From Alcaligenaceae bacterium (GTDB taxonomy: Bacteria; Pseudomonadota; Gammaproteobacteria; Burkholderiales; Burkholderiaceae_B), in NCBI GenBank assembly GCA_947380655.1, contig CANCRX010000003.1, forward strand, positions 1 through 64,000: a stretch of 64,000 nucleotides of DNA. The letters are read 5' to 3'. The position numbers and the translations under genes are program-made. Below are positions 43,216 to 51,560 of the stretch, one piece after another; position 1 is the first letter of the stretch, and every line of letters begins with the position of its first letter. The notes beneath the pieces were generated by a model, which saw nothing but the letters and a program-made list of their open reading frames with translations, made no database searches and was not told the origin of the DNA.

Positions 43216-44430
43216 ATGAAGTTGAAACTCACAACACTCGCAGCAATTACTTTAGCAGCATTGATTCAGGCACCCGCTTACGCACAGGCTTCACCACCAG
43301 TCAAGATCGGCGCGCTGGTTGATATGTCAGGTATTTATTCCGCTCATGGGGGTCCTGGCATGGTGACAGCAGTGAATATGGCAGTCGAAGATTTTGGAGG
43401 AAAAGTTTTAGGTCAGCCTATTGAAGTTTTATCCGCTAATTACCAGAACAAGGTTGATATCGCTGCCGCACGCGCACGTGAGTGGTATGACCGTGATGGC
43501 GTGACGATGATCATTGAGTCCACAGACTCGGCGGCATCTCTGGCTTTGCAGCGTATTGGTGTTGAAAAGAAAAAAATTACCTTCTTTGCAGGCTCTGCGA
43601 CTTCAGCGCTGACCAACGCGGAGTGCTCACCTTATGGTGTGCATTATGTATATGACACGTATGCGCTATCACACGGTACGGGACTCGCTGTGACAAAAGC
43701 GGGTGGTGATAGCTGGTTCTTTATCACTGCAGATTATGCTTTTGGACATGCGCTGGAAAAAGATACAGCCGAAGTTGTATTACAAAATAAAGGTAAGGTT
43801 GTGGGCTCAGTCCGCGCACCACTGAACAGCCCGGATTTTTCATCATTCCTCTTACAGGCTCAAGCATCGAAAGCTAAAGTGATTGGCTTAGCCAACGCAG
43901 GCACTGATACGCAAAACTCTGTTCGACAGGCCGCCGAGTTTGGTATTACTCAATCAGGCCAGCAGCTCGTGACATTACTTGTCTTTCTGCACGATATCAA
44001 AGGCCTGGGTTTGAAAGCTGCGCAGGGCTTGCAATTCACCGATGGGTTCTACTGGGATTACAACGATGAGACTCGCGCATTCGCAAATAAATTCTATGCT
44101 CGCCACAAGGGCATGCCATCCATGGTGCAAGCTGGTGCCTATTCAGCAACCATGCACTACCTGAAAGCTGTAGCTGCAGCAGGCACAAGCGATCCAGATG
44201 CGGTTTCAGCAAAGATGAAAGAAATGCCCATCAATGACTTTTTTGCCAAGAACGGCAAAATTCGTGCGGATGGTCGTATGGTGCACGATATGTACCTCGC
44301 AGAAGCTAAAAAACCCTCCGAATCAAAAAGTGATTGGGATCTTCTGAAAATCAATGCAGTGATTCCTGGCGACCAGGCCTTCCGTCCGTTGTCAGAAAGT
44401 GTTTGTCCGTTAGTCAAAAAACCAGGCTAA
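43216..44430 (+). CDS. Branched-chain amino acid/aromatic acid-type ABC substrate-binding protein (orphan)
   Basis: A 404-residue periplasmic protein of the LivJ/periplasmic-binding-6 family. The signal peptide MKLKLTTLAAITLAAL ends at AYAQA; then PVKIGALVDMSGIY. Members in aromatic and alicyclic clusters bind carboxylic acids. CGGAGCAAACC precedes the ATG. No permease or ATPase gene is close by, so it must borrow a transporter encoded elsewhere. Its place at the end of the CoA-ester cluster makes it a candidate sensor or importer for the pathway substrate. Confidence 0.88.
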   Translation: MKLKLTTLAAITLAALIQAPAYAQASPPVKIGALVDMSGIYSAHGGPGMVTAVNMAVEDFGGKVLGQPIEVLSANYQNKVDIAAARAREWYDRDGVTMIIESTDSAASLALQRIGVEKKKITFFAGSATSALTNAECSPYGVHYVYDTYALSHGTGLAVTKAGGDSWFFITADYAFGHALEKDTAEVVLQNKGKVVGSVRAPLNSPDFSSFLLQAQASKAKVIGLANAGTDTQNSVRQAAEFGITQSGQQLVTLLVFLHDIKGLGLKAAQGLQFTDGFYWDYNDETRAFANKFYARHKGMPSMVQAGAYSATMHYLKAVAAAGTSDPDAVSAKMKEMPINDFFAKNGKIRADGRMVHDMYLAEAKKPSESKSDWDLLKINAVIPGDQAFRPLSESVCPLVKKPG

Positions 44431-44442
44431 TGTCCGGCGTCA

Positions 44443-44480
44443 GAAACTCTCAATTGAATATTATTTTGATTGAGAGTTTC
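44443..44480. terminator. Strong hairpin between two binding-protein genes
   Basis: GAAACTCTCAAT and ATTGAGAGTTTC form a perfect 12-base-pair stem with a 14-base AT-rich loop, 13 bases after the stop of the ABC binding-protein gene. No T-tract follows on the plus strand, so it is more likely a message-protecting or Rho-related hairpin than a classical terminator. Bug gene 7 follows. Confidence 0.6.
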
Positions 44481-44527
44481 CACTGATTATGTATAGATAT
44501 AAAGATAAAAATAAAGATGGAGACAGC

Positions 44528-45496
44528 ATGAAAACACTTATTTCAAAAATACTCTTGCTTTGCGCACTGATCGTGCCTGGCATAGCCATGAGCGCCGACC
44601 CGTGGCCAAGCAAACCGATTCGAATCGTTGTGACCTTCGCGCCGGGTGGCACTTCAGATGTGTTGTCGCGCGCAATTGCGCCTGAGTTATCTAAAGCGCT
44701 AGGAGTCCCCGTTGTTGTTGTAAACAAACCTGGCGCCAACAGCATCATCGGCACACAGGAAGTCGCTAAATCACCTGCAGACGGCTACACGATTGGACTA
44801 TTTATCAGTGCGCATTCCATCAATCCCTACATCAATAAAAATTTACCTTACGACTCCAAAAAGGATTTCATTCCTTTGGCGATGCTTGCACTCATGCCAG
44901 GCTTGCTGACGGTTAACCCTAACGTTCCTGTCAAAACCGTTCAGGAACTCATCGCTTTAGCTAAAGAAAAACCCGGCGCTCTCGCCTACGGAACACCTGG
45001 CGGACTGACTTCAGGCCAGCTATCGATGCAATATCTGATCAAACTGGCAGGTGTGAACATCACTGAAATTTCATACAAAGGCGGTGGTCCTGCTCTGGCT
45101 GATTTGCTGGCAGGTCATATTCAGATGCTGATTAATAGCCCTACGTCGACGATCCCCTATGTGCGTACTGATAAATTGCGTGGAATCGCCACAACAGGTG
45201 CCAAACGGCCAGCGTCACTGTCTGACATCCCGACGATCGCAGAGTCCGGTTTTCCGGGATTTGAGCTCTACGAGTGGTACGCACTGTTTCTGCCAGCAGG
45301 AACACCACCAGATATCGTGACTCGCTTGCATGCAGAGGTCATGAAAATCATGGCCTCCCCTGCAATGGTCAAACGCATTGCGGATATTGGTGCGGAAAGC
45401 AGCACAGACACACCCGAACAATTCGCTAAGTTTGTCGAAAAAGAAGATCAGGTATGGAGCAAAATCATCAAGGAAATCGGCGTACGTCCTGAGTAA
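44528..45496 (+). CDS. Bug/TctC-family solute-binding protein 7
   Basis: A 322-residue binding protein. The signal peptide ends at AMSAD; then WPSKPIRIVVTFAPGG, VNKPGANSIIG and ISYKGGGPA. TGGAGACAGC precedes the ATG, while a longer frame lies in the hairpin region. It is the last gene of the CoA-ester cluster direction and a second candidate binding protein for its substrate. The gap of 49 bases to the convergent SDR gene has no clear terminator. Confidence 0.9.
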   Translation: MKTLISKILLLCALIVPGIAMSADPWPSKPIRIVVTFAPGGTSDVLSRAIAPELSKALGVPVVVVNKPGANSIIGTQEVAKSPADGYTIGLFISAHSINPYINKNLPYDSKKDFIPLAMLALMPGLLTVNPNVPVKTVQELIALAKEKPGALAYGTPGGLTSGQLSMQYLIKLAGVNITEISYKGGGPALADLLAGHIQMLINSPTSTIPYVRTDKLRGIATTGAKRPASLSDIPTIAESGFPGFELYEWYALFLPAGTPPDIVTRLHAEVMKIMASPAMVKRIADIGAESSTDTPEQFAKFVEKEDQVWSKIIKEIGVRPE

Positions 45497-45545
45497 CATA
45501 CGTCCAACATCCAAGGCTCTTAAAAGCGTTTAAAGACACAAGCGC

Positions 45546-46310
45546 TCAAGCACGAAAACGCGAACCAGCATCAACGGAGATCACATCGCCGCTGATGTAT
45601 TTCGCGGCATCCGAAGCAAAGAACACGGCAAGGCTTGCGACTTCCTCTGCCTTGCCCATACGGCCATACGGCAAATTGGCCATCAGCTTGCCGTATGCCT
45701 GACGATCGACTTCAGTTTTTGGATGCAGTAAATTATCTGTCCGAGGTGTATGGATGAGTCCTGGATTAATACCCAGGACGCGTACGCCATGATCAACACT
45801 TTCTGCACCAAATGCTTTGGTAAAGGCAATAAGCGAAGCGTTCGCAATAGACGTTCCGATTGAATTTGGATTGAGCTTTTCACCCGCAATACCAATAATA
45901 TTGATGATGACGCCTGACTTGCGCTGCATCATGTGAGGATAGATTGCACGACTGAGCATGATGGTTGACATCACCTTGCCTTCAAAACCTTCACGAAAGC
46001 CTGCAGGATCAATATTCATCAGGCTCCCGCGCGCAATCGCTCCTGCGGAATTAATCAGAATATCGGTCTCAGGGAAAGCGGCTCCAAGTTCTTCAGCACT
46101 ACCTGGTTCAGATAAGTTGACCGATTCGATTTGAACCTCAACCGCATATTTACTCTTGATTTTTTCACGTGCATCGTTGAGAGATTCCAAGTCCCGGGCG
46201 ACCAGACGCAAAGCACAACCTTCAGCAGCGAGCGCCTCTGCAATCGCAAACCCAATACCTTTTGATCCGCCGGTAACCAGTGCCACCTTTCCTTTAAGGT
46301 TGTAATCCAT
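45546..46310 (-). CDS. Second SDR-family protein lacking Ser-Tyr-Lys
   Basis: A 254-residue Rossmann protein with the cofactor loop TGGSKGIG at 13-20 and NSAG in place of NNAG. Aligned by eye with FabG, the catalytic serine is Gly140, tyrosine Thr153 and lysine Asn157 (segment TSIANASLIAFTKA). The remaining fold and the C-terminal SGDVISVDAGSR are normal. GGGAGCAGTC precedes the chosen ATG; an ATG four codons upstream lies before that site. It differs in the replacing residues from the other non-canonical SDR at about 13 kb, so both are separate subfamilies. Function unknown. Confidence 0.85.
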   Translation of the reverse strand: MDYNLKGKVALVTGGSKGIGFAIAEALAAEGCALRLVARDLESLNDAREKIKSKYAVEVQIESVNLSEPGSAEELGAAFPETDILINSAGAIARGSLMNIDPAGFREGFEGKVMSTIMLSRAIYPHMMQRKSGVIINIIGIAGEKLNPNSIGTSIANASLIAFTKAFGAESVDHGVRVLGINPGLIHTPRTDNLLHPKTEVDRQAYGKLMANLPYGRMGKAEEVASLAVFFASDAAKYISGDVISVDAGSRFRA

Positions 46311-46360
46311 GACTGCTCCCAATGATTATTGATTATTCAACAGGCCCATACAGACCCGAT

Positions 46361-46388
46361 ATTTGGCGATAACTTTAGCATTTGGCGA
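46361..46388. repeat. ATTTGGCGA direct repeat in a divergent promoter region
   Basis: Two identical 9-base copies 19 bases apart between the SDR gene and Bug gene 8. The spacing is near two helical turns, so a regulator site is possible. Nothing else was recognised in the 190-base gap. Confidence 0.25.
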
Positions 46389-46500
46389 GGCTGCTTTCCA
46401 TCATCTGAAACCGCAATATAAAAAGATGATTGCTTAGCACGACGCTTGGCTCCATAATCATCAGACACCTCCATACCTATTAAAACCCGAGGGAATTTTG

Positions 46501-47517
46501 ATGAATGCGCTGAGACAAATCTTCCAATTCACAACGAACATACTAAGCAAATCCTTTGCATTGGCAGGCTTAGTCTTTGCAGTCACAACCACGGGGTCTG
46601 TTTTTGCTCAACCAGCCACTACCTATCCAACCCAGCCCATCAAAATCGTTGTGCCTTTTCCCCCGGGAGGAGCTACCGATATCATTGCCCGTATCATCGG
46701 GCAAAAAATGTCTGAGCGTATGGGGGTCAGTGTCATTATTGAAAACAAAGCTGGCGCTAATGGCAACATCGCTAGCGAAGCGGTTGCAAGAGCCCCTGCT
46801 GACGGCTATACCCTCCTCTACAACACCTCATCAATTGCGTTGAGTCCCGCTCTTTACAAGAACCTGAGTTTTGATACGCAAAAGGACCTCGCCCCCGTCA
46901 TTCTGACCACCGTCGTTCCAATGTTGCTCGCGGTCAACCCCTCGGTCCCTGTCAATAACGTGATGGAGTTGGCTGCCTTTTTAAAATCCAAACCTGGCCT
47001 GGTAACTTTTGGCTCGGCCGGCATTGGCAACATCACCCATCTCTCGCCACTACTGATGATGGATCAGTTAGGCGTGACAGCCAATCACATTCCCTATAAG
47101 GGTAGCGCCCCCTCTGTGATGGCTGTAGTCGCTGGTGAGGTGCAATTTGACATGGAACCCATGGCGGTTGGTTTGCAGTTCGCCAAAGAGGGACGTATCA
47201 AGCCTCTGGCTGTTTCTACACTGCAGCGCTCCCCTGCTCTGCCAAACGTGCCAACTCTTGACGAAAGCGGCATGAAAGGTTTCGAAGTCGGCGCCTGGCA
47301 AGGCATCATGGCGCCGGGGAAAACCTCTGCCGTAATCGTTAACCGCCTGAATACAGAGATCATGCAAATCCTAGCCCTGCCTGAGATCAATGAGAAACTC
47401 CAGGCACATGGCGCCCAAATCCTCGGCTCAACGCCCGCAGAATATGCAAGCTACCTTGACTCTGAAATTAAACGCTGGGACAAGGTCGTGAAAGAAAGCA
47501 ATACCAAACCAGAATAA
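46501..47517 (+). CDS. Bug/TctC-family solute-binding protein 8
   Basis: A 338-residue binding protein with a long signal peptide ending at VFAQP, then YPTQPIKIVVPFPPGG, ENKAGANGNIA and IPYKGSAPS. GAGGGAATTTTG precedes the ATG; a TTG one codon earlier is in frame. It is followed 27 bases later by a carboxymuconolactone-decarboxylase-like gene, which suggests an aromatic-derived or lactone-forming acid as ligand. Confidence 0.9.
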   Translation: MNALRQIFQFTTNILSKSFALAGLVFAVTTTGSVFAQPATTYPTQPIKIVVPFPPGGATDIIARIIGQKMSERMGVSVIIENKAGANGNIASEAVARAPADGYTLLYNTSSIALSPALYKNLSFDTQKDLAPVILTTVVPMLLAVNPSVPVNNVMELAAFLKSKPGLVTFGSAGIGNITHLSPLLMMDQLGVTANHIPYKGSAPSVMAVVAGEVQFDMEPMAVGLQFAKEGRIKPLAVSTLQRSPALPNVPTLDESGMKGFEVGAWQGIMAPGKTSAVIVNRLNTEIMQILALPEINEKLQAHGAQILGSTPAEYASYLDSEIKRWDKVVKESNTKPE

Positions 47518-47544
47518 TTCAAAAACATTCCAAGGAGACAACTT

Positions 47545-47952
47545 ATGAAACTGGATCACATTACCTCTGAGCGCTTTACCAAGGGTATGGCATTGCGCCG
47601 TGAAACACTTGGTGCAGAATACGTCGATGCCGCCCTTGCAAAGACGACTGAGTTGACGGCACCATTTCAAGAACTCATCACTGAAGCCGTTTGGGGTCAC
47701 GTTTGGTCACGTGACGTCTTGGATCATCGCGTTCGCAACCTGATTAACGTCGCACTGATGGTCTCCATGAACAGACCGAATGAATTACGTCTCTACATCA
47801 AGGCTCGGCGACAAACGGGTGCGACGATCGAAGAGATTGCAGAAGTCATCCTGCATTGCACCGTCTACTGCGGCGTTCCAGCCTCACTTGAGGCATTCAA
47901 GGAGTTTGAACGGGTGCTCGCTGAAGAAAAAGAGGCGGGTCTTACCCCATAA
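47545..47952 (+). CDS. Carboxymuconolactone decarboxylase family protein (PcaC-like)
   Basis: A 135-residue all-helical protein matching PcaC: WGHVWSRDVLDHRVRNLINVAL, then IEEIAEVILHCTVYCGVPASLEAF. PcaC removes CO2 from 4-carboxymuconolactone in protocatechuate breakdown; relatives act as alkylhydroperoxidases or lactonases. The residues of the AhpD redox pair (CxxC) are not present, so peroxidase activity is unlikely. AAGGAGACAACTT gives a very strong ribosome site. No other pca genes are near. Confidence 0.85.
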   Translation: MKLDHITSERFTKGMALRRETLGAEYVDAALAKTTELTAPFQELITEAVWGHVWSRDVLDHRVRNLINVALMVSMNRPNELRLYIKARRQTGATIEEIAEVILHCTVYCGVPASLEAFKEFERVLAEEKEAGLTP

Positions 47953-47980
47953 GTAAGGCTTTTTGTGTATCGTTCTGCCT

Positions 47981-49594
47981 ATGATCCACATTACAGAACT
48001 CCGCCTTCCTGTAGAACATGCCCCCGAGGCATTAGAATCAGCGATTATTCAACGCCTGGGCATTACTGCTCAGGACTTGTTGGGCTTTACGCTTTTTAAG
48101 CGTAGCTACGATGCACGTAAAAATAGCGCGCTTTCCTTCATTTATACCGTTGATGTAAGCGTCAACAATGAATCCGCAATTCTGGCTAAATTTAAAGGTG
48201 ACATACATGTCAAACCTACGCCGGATACAAGTTATCACTTCGTTGCCAACGCATCACAAAGCACCCCACGCTCTTCCAGACTACGACCAGTAGTCGTTGG
48301 ATTTGGTCCATGTGGAATCTTTGCAGCCCTGCTTCTCGCGCAGATGGGGTTCAAACCTATTGTGCTCGAACGTGGAAAGGCTGTTCGTGAGCGAACGCAA
48401 GACACCTGGGGCCTTTGGCGTAAAAATGTCTTAAATCCAGAATCAAACGTACAGTTTGGCGAAGGTGGTGCGGGGACTTTTTCAGACGGTAAGCTATATA
48501 GTCAAATCAAAGACCCAAAATTTTATGGCCGTCAGGTCATCCGCGAATTCATCAAAGCCGGTGCTCCAGAAGAAATTGAGTATGTCGCTAAGCCTCACAT
48601 CGGCACCTTCAGACTGGTAGGCGTGGTTGAAAAAATGAGGGAGGAAATTATTTCACTGGGTGGTGAAATAAGATTCTCACAAAAAGTTGTTGGCTTCGAT
48701 ATCGCGAACAGCCAGATCCGCGGGGTGCAACTTGAACATGGCGAAACGATAGAGGCCGATCATGTCGTGCTCGCACTGGGACACAGTGCACGCGATACGT
48801 TCAAAGTTTTACATGACGCGGGCGTCTACATGGAAGCCAAGCCCTTTTCGGTGGGCTTCAGAATCGAACACCCTCAATCTTTAATTGATCGGGCGAGACT
48901 GGGCCCCCACGCAGGAAACAAACTCATTGGTGCTGCCGACTACAAACTTGTTCATCATGCAAAAAATGGTCGTGCCGTGTACAGTTTTTGCATGTGTCCG
49001 GGTGGTACTGTTGTCGCGGCAACCTCAGAGCTTCATCGCGTTGTCACAAATGGCATGAGTCAATACTCTCGCAATGAACGCAATGCCAATGCGGGTATCG
49101 TGGTTGGTATCACTCCCGAGGACTATCCAGGTGGAGCGCTGGCAGGAATTGAATTTCAACGTGTTCTTGAATCCAAGGCTTACGAGTTAGGGGGTGGCAC
49201 ATATGAAGCTCCCGGCCAGCTTGTTGGTGATTTCCTGCTGGGACGCGCCTCTACAGCGCTTGGAAGCGTCACGCCCTCTTACAAGCCTGGTGTACACCTG
49301 ACGGATCTGGCTCCAAGCTTACCCGGTTATGCAATCGAAGCTATTCGTGAAGCGATACCCGCTTTTGAGAAGCAAATAAAAGGCTTTTCAATGCATGACG
49401 CCATCCTGACAGGGGTTGAAACAAGAACGTCATCGCCCTTACGCATCACGCGTGGCGAAAATTTGCAAAGCGTCAACATCAAAGGCCTTTATCCTGCTGG
49501 TGAAGGTGCTGGATACGCTGGAGGTATTCTTTCGGCAGGTGTTGATGGAATACGCGTAGCTGAGGCTGTGGCCCTGAGCTGTTTGAACACGTGA
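47981..49594 (+). CDS. FAD-dependent dehydrogenase, COG2509 type
   Basis: A 537-residue flavoprotein. An N-terminal domain of about 95 residues precedes the FAD loop VVGFGPCGIFAALLLAQMG, then ERGKAVRERT, FGEGGAGTFSDGKLY, GHSARDTF and the C-terminal YPAGEGAGYAGGILSAGVDG. This order is typical of the uncharacterised NAD(FAD)-utilising dehydrogenase group found in many bacteria. The role is unknown. The next gene starts with a GTG overlapping its stop. Confidence 0.88.
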   Translation: MIHITELRLPVEHAPEALESAIIQRLGITAQDLLGFTLFKRSYDARKNSALSFIYTVDVSVNNESAILAKFKGDIHVKPTPDTSYHFVANASQSTPRSSRLRPVVVGFGPCGIFAALLLAQMGFKPIVLERGKAVRERTQDTWGLWRKNVLNPESNVQFGEGGAGTFSDGKLYSQIKDPKFYGRQVIREFIKAGAPEEIEYVAKPHIGTFRLVGVVEKMREEIISLGGEIRFSQKVVGFDIANSQIRGVQLEHGETIEADHVVLALGHSARDTFKVLHDAGVYMEAKPFSVGFRIEHPQSLIDRARLGPHAGNKLIGAADYKLVHHAKNGRAVYSFCMCPGGTVVAATSELHRVVTNGMSQYSRNERNANAGIVVGITPEDYPGGALAGIEFQRVLESKAYELGGGTYEAPGQLVGDFLLGRASTALGSVTPSYKPGVHLTDLAPSLPGYAIEAIREAIPAFEKQIKGFSMHDAILTGVETRTSSPLRITRGENLQSVNIKGLYPAGEGAGYAGGILSAGVDGIRVAEAVALSCLNT

Positions 49595-50418
49595 TCCGCG
49601 CCATCGAATACGAGTACCCAGCGCATCTGCGTGCGGCCATAGCCGACCTCCCTACGTCCCCTGGGGTCTATACCTTTCATGGGGTGGAGGGTGACTTGCC
49701 GCTTTACATTGGCAAAAGTGTCAACCTTCGTAATCGTGTCCTGTCACATTTGCGGACACAGGAAGAGGCCCGCATGCTGCGACAGACTCAACGCATTACT
49801 TATATTCAATGCGCGGGGGAAATCGGTGCGCTGTTACTTGAAGCCAGCATGATCAAGCAGCAGCAACCTTTATTTAATCAAAAGCTCAGACGCACCAAGC
49901 AAATGTGTTCCTTAAGCGTTGAGGATGGTCGTCCAACTGTTGTCTACTCCAAGGACATTAACTTTGCGACACATAAAAATTTGTATGGTTTATTCGCGAG
50001 CAGGCAAGCCGCACTAGAAAAATTGCGCGATATGGCTGACGAACAAAAATTATGCCTGGGCCTGTTGGGTTTAGAAAAAATCAAGACTGGACAAGCTTGT
50101 TTTCGCGCGATGATCAATCGTTGTGCGGGTGCCTGTTGCGCCAGGGAGTCGCAAAACGAACATCAACTTCGCTTCATCAGCGCATTGAATCAAATCAGAA
50201 TCGTTTGCTGGCCATATCCTGGTGCAATCGGATTAATTGAACGTCATGAGGCGATGACACAAATTCATGTTGTACAAAACTGGTGCTATCTTGGTTCAGT
50301 GTCCGATAAAGATCAAGCACGTGCTCTCACAACACAAGCTGCCGGTTTTGACGCTGACGGGTACAAGATCCTGTGTCGACCACTATTGAGTGGCCACACA
50401 GAGATTATCGAGCTCTGA
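49591..50418 (+). CDS. cho: Excinuclease Cho (UvrC homologue)
   Basis: A 275-residue single-domain nuclease with the GIY-YIG motif: GVY at 25-27, YIG at 39-41, Arg47 in NLRNRV and Glu84 in LLLEASMIK. Length and the cysteine-rich segment CAGACCARES match Cho, which makes the 3' incision for UvrABC-recognised lesions. The C-terminal endonuclease domain of UvrC is missing, as usual in Cho. It begins with GTG overlapping the previous stop (GTGA). In E. coli it is SOS-induced; no LexA box could be placed here because the gene is internal to a unit. Confidence 0.9.
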   Translation: MIRAIEYEYPAHLRAAIADLPTSPGVYTFHGVEGDLPLYIGKSVNLRNRVLSHLRTQEEARMLRQTQRITYIQCAGEIGALLLEASMIKQQQPLFNQKLRRTKQMCSLSVEDGRPTVVYSKDINFATHKNLYGLFASRQAALEKLRDMADEQKLCLGLLGLEKIKTGQACFRAMINRCAGACCARESQNEHQLRFISALNQIRIVCWPYPGAIGLIERHEAMTQIHVVQNWCYLGSVSDKDQARALTTQAAGFDADGYKILCRPLLSGHTEIIEL

Positions 50419-50420
50419 AT

Positions 50421-51509
50421 TTACTCAGGTGTTATGGCAACATTATTGAGCTTATTGATATGCTCTGGCCAGCGGCGCTTTTGCGCAGACTGCAACAACA
50501 CACGTCCCCAGGACATCCAGGCATCCCAACCGATTCGCTTATCCCAGGTATTACCCCAGCTTGAAACAAGCTGAACACCGCTTGCGGCGTATTGTTCAGC
50601 CTCTTCAAAGTTACGATGGGTTAAGTGCAATTGTGCGAGCAACAGTTGTGGCTCACCGACCCACGGATTCAATTTAATTGTTTGCTCCAGTACTCCGCGC
50701 GTAGCATCGGATGAAATCAAGGGCTGATTTTGTGAAATAACCGACCAGTACAACGATGCTGCGGCAGCCTCTTCTGCAGGACTCAACACCTGCGTGCCAC
50801 CTGCGAACACGGGCGGATGCGGCAAGAGGTCTTTCAATGCGGGATGGTGTAAATAATTTGCCAGCCGCGACATCTGCCCTACACGATAGGTGGTTGGACG
50901 CATAGGACCTGGCCACAACGCGGCAGCCCAATGGACCTCTGCCGAGCGATTCTCATAATCAGGATAGCCTGTATAAATATCATCCTGCCAGCTGTACCAC
51001 TGCTCACAAATATCCGCCATCGTCGTGACGATGAAAATCGCCACATCTTTAGGAGCTACCACATAAGGCTGACCATTCAAGGTCATCGGCAAACTACCAT
51101 CCGCCTGTAAGTGACCTTTGAATAATTCACGTAAAAATTCTGTGCGGGACATCACACAAAACAAATGAATCAGGCGTTCAGCATCAACACCGACAGCTTC
51201 TTGCAGACGTCCACGCTCGGTATTGATATCAAACTTCATCAAATCAACATGCATATTGCCGTAGACACTGTGCAGCAAACCAAGCTGCCTGACGACCAAA
51301 GGCTGCTGCCAAAGAGTCAGCGTGCGTGTGACACCAATCAAATGATGGCGAAACGTACCAGCTTTGTGCCAGTCTTGCCCCACGCCCCGCCCAAGCACCA
51401 ATGGCATCACCGGACCAAGATCCGGATCGTGCTGGAGCCACTCTTCATCAAGCAGTGCGATCGCGCGATTTAATTGCTGAGGATCAAGTTTATGTAATAA
51501 GTTTTGCAT
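50421..51509 (-). CDS. DUF6817-like protein with C-terminal TPR-like region
   Basis: 362 residues. The N-terminal part contains GTFRHHLIGVTRTLTLW and VRQLGLLHSVYGN, the histidine arrangement of the DUF6817 group, which recalls HD-type metal folds. Residues 255-340 show helix pairs like tetratricopeptide repeats (LLLAQLHLTHRNFEEAEQYA). No signal peptide. The gene is not in an operon; it converges with cho with two bases between the stops. Function unknown; a metal-dependent hydrolase with a protein-interaction tail is a guess. Confidence 0.7.
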   Translation of the reverse strand: MQNLLHKLDPQQLNRAIALLDEEWLQHDPDLGPVMPLVLGRGVGQDWHKAGTFRHHLIGVTRTLTLWQQPLVVRQLGLLHSVYGNMHVDLMKFDINTERGRLQEAVGVDAERLIHLFCVMSRTEFLRELFKGHLQADGSLPMTLNGQPYVVAPKDVAIFIVTTMADICEQWYSWQDDIYTGYPDYENRSAEVHWAAALWPGPMRPTTYRVGQMSRLANYLHHPALKDLLPHPPVFAGGTQVLSPAEEAAAASLYWSVISQNQPLISSDATRGVLEQTIKLNPWVGEPQLLLAQLHLTHRNFEEAEQYAASGVQLVSSWGNTWDKRIGWDAWMSWGRVLLQSAQKRRWPEHINKLNNVAITPE

Positions 51510-51560
51510 GGAACGCCTAATAGTCTCTTATGAATTTTTATTAAAAACTGAACTCGAAAA

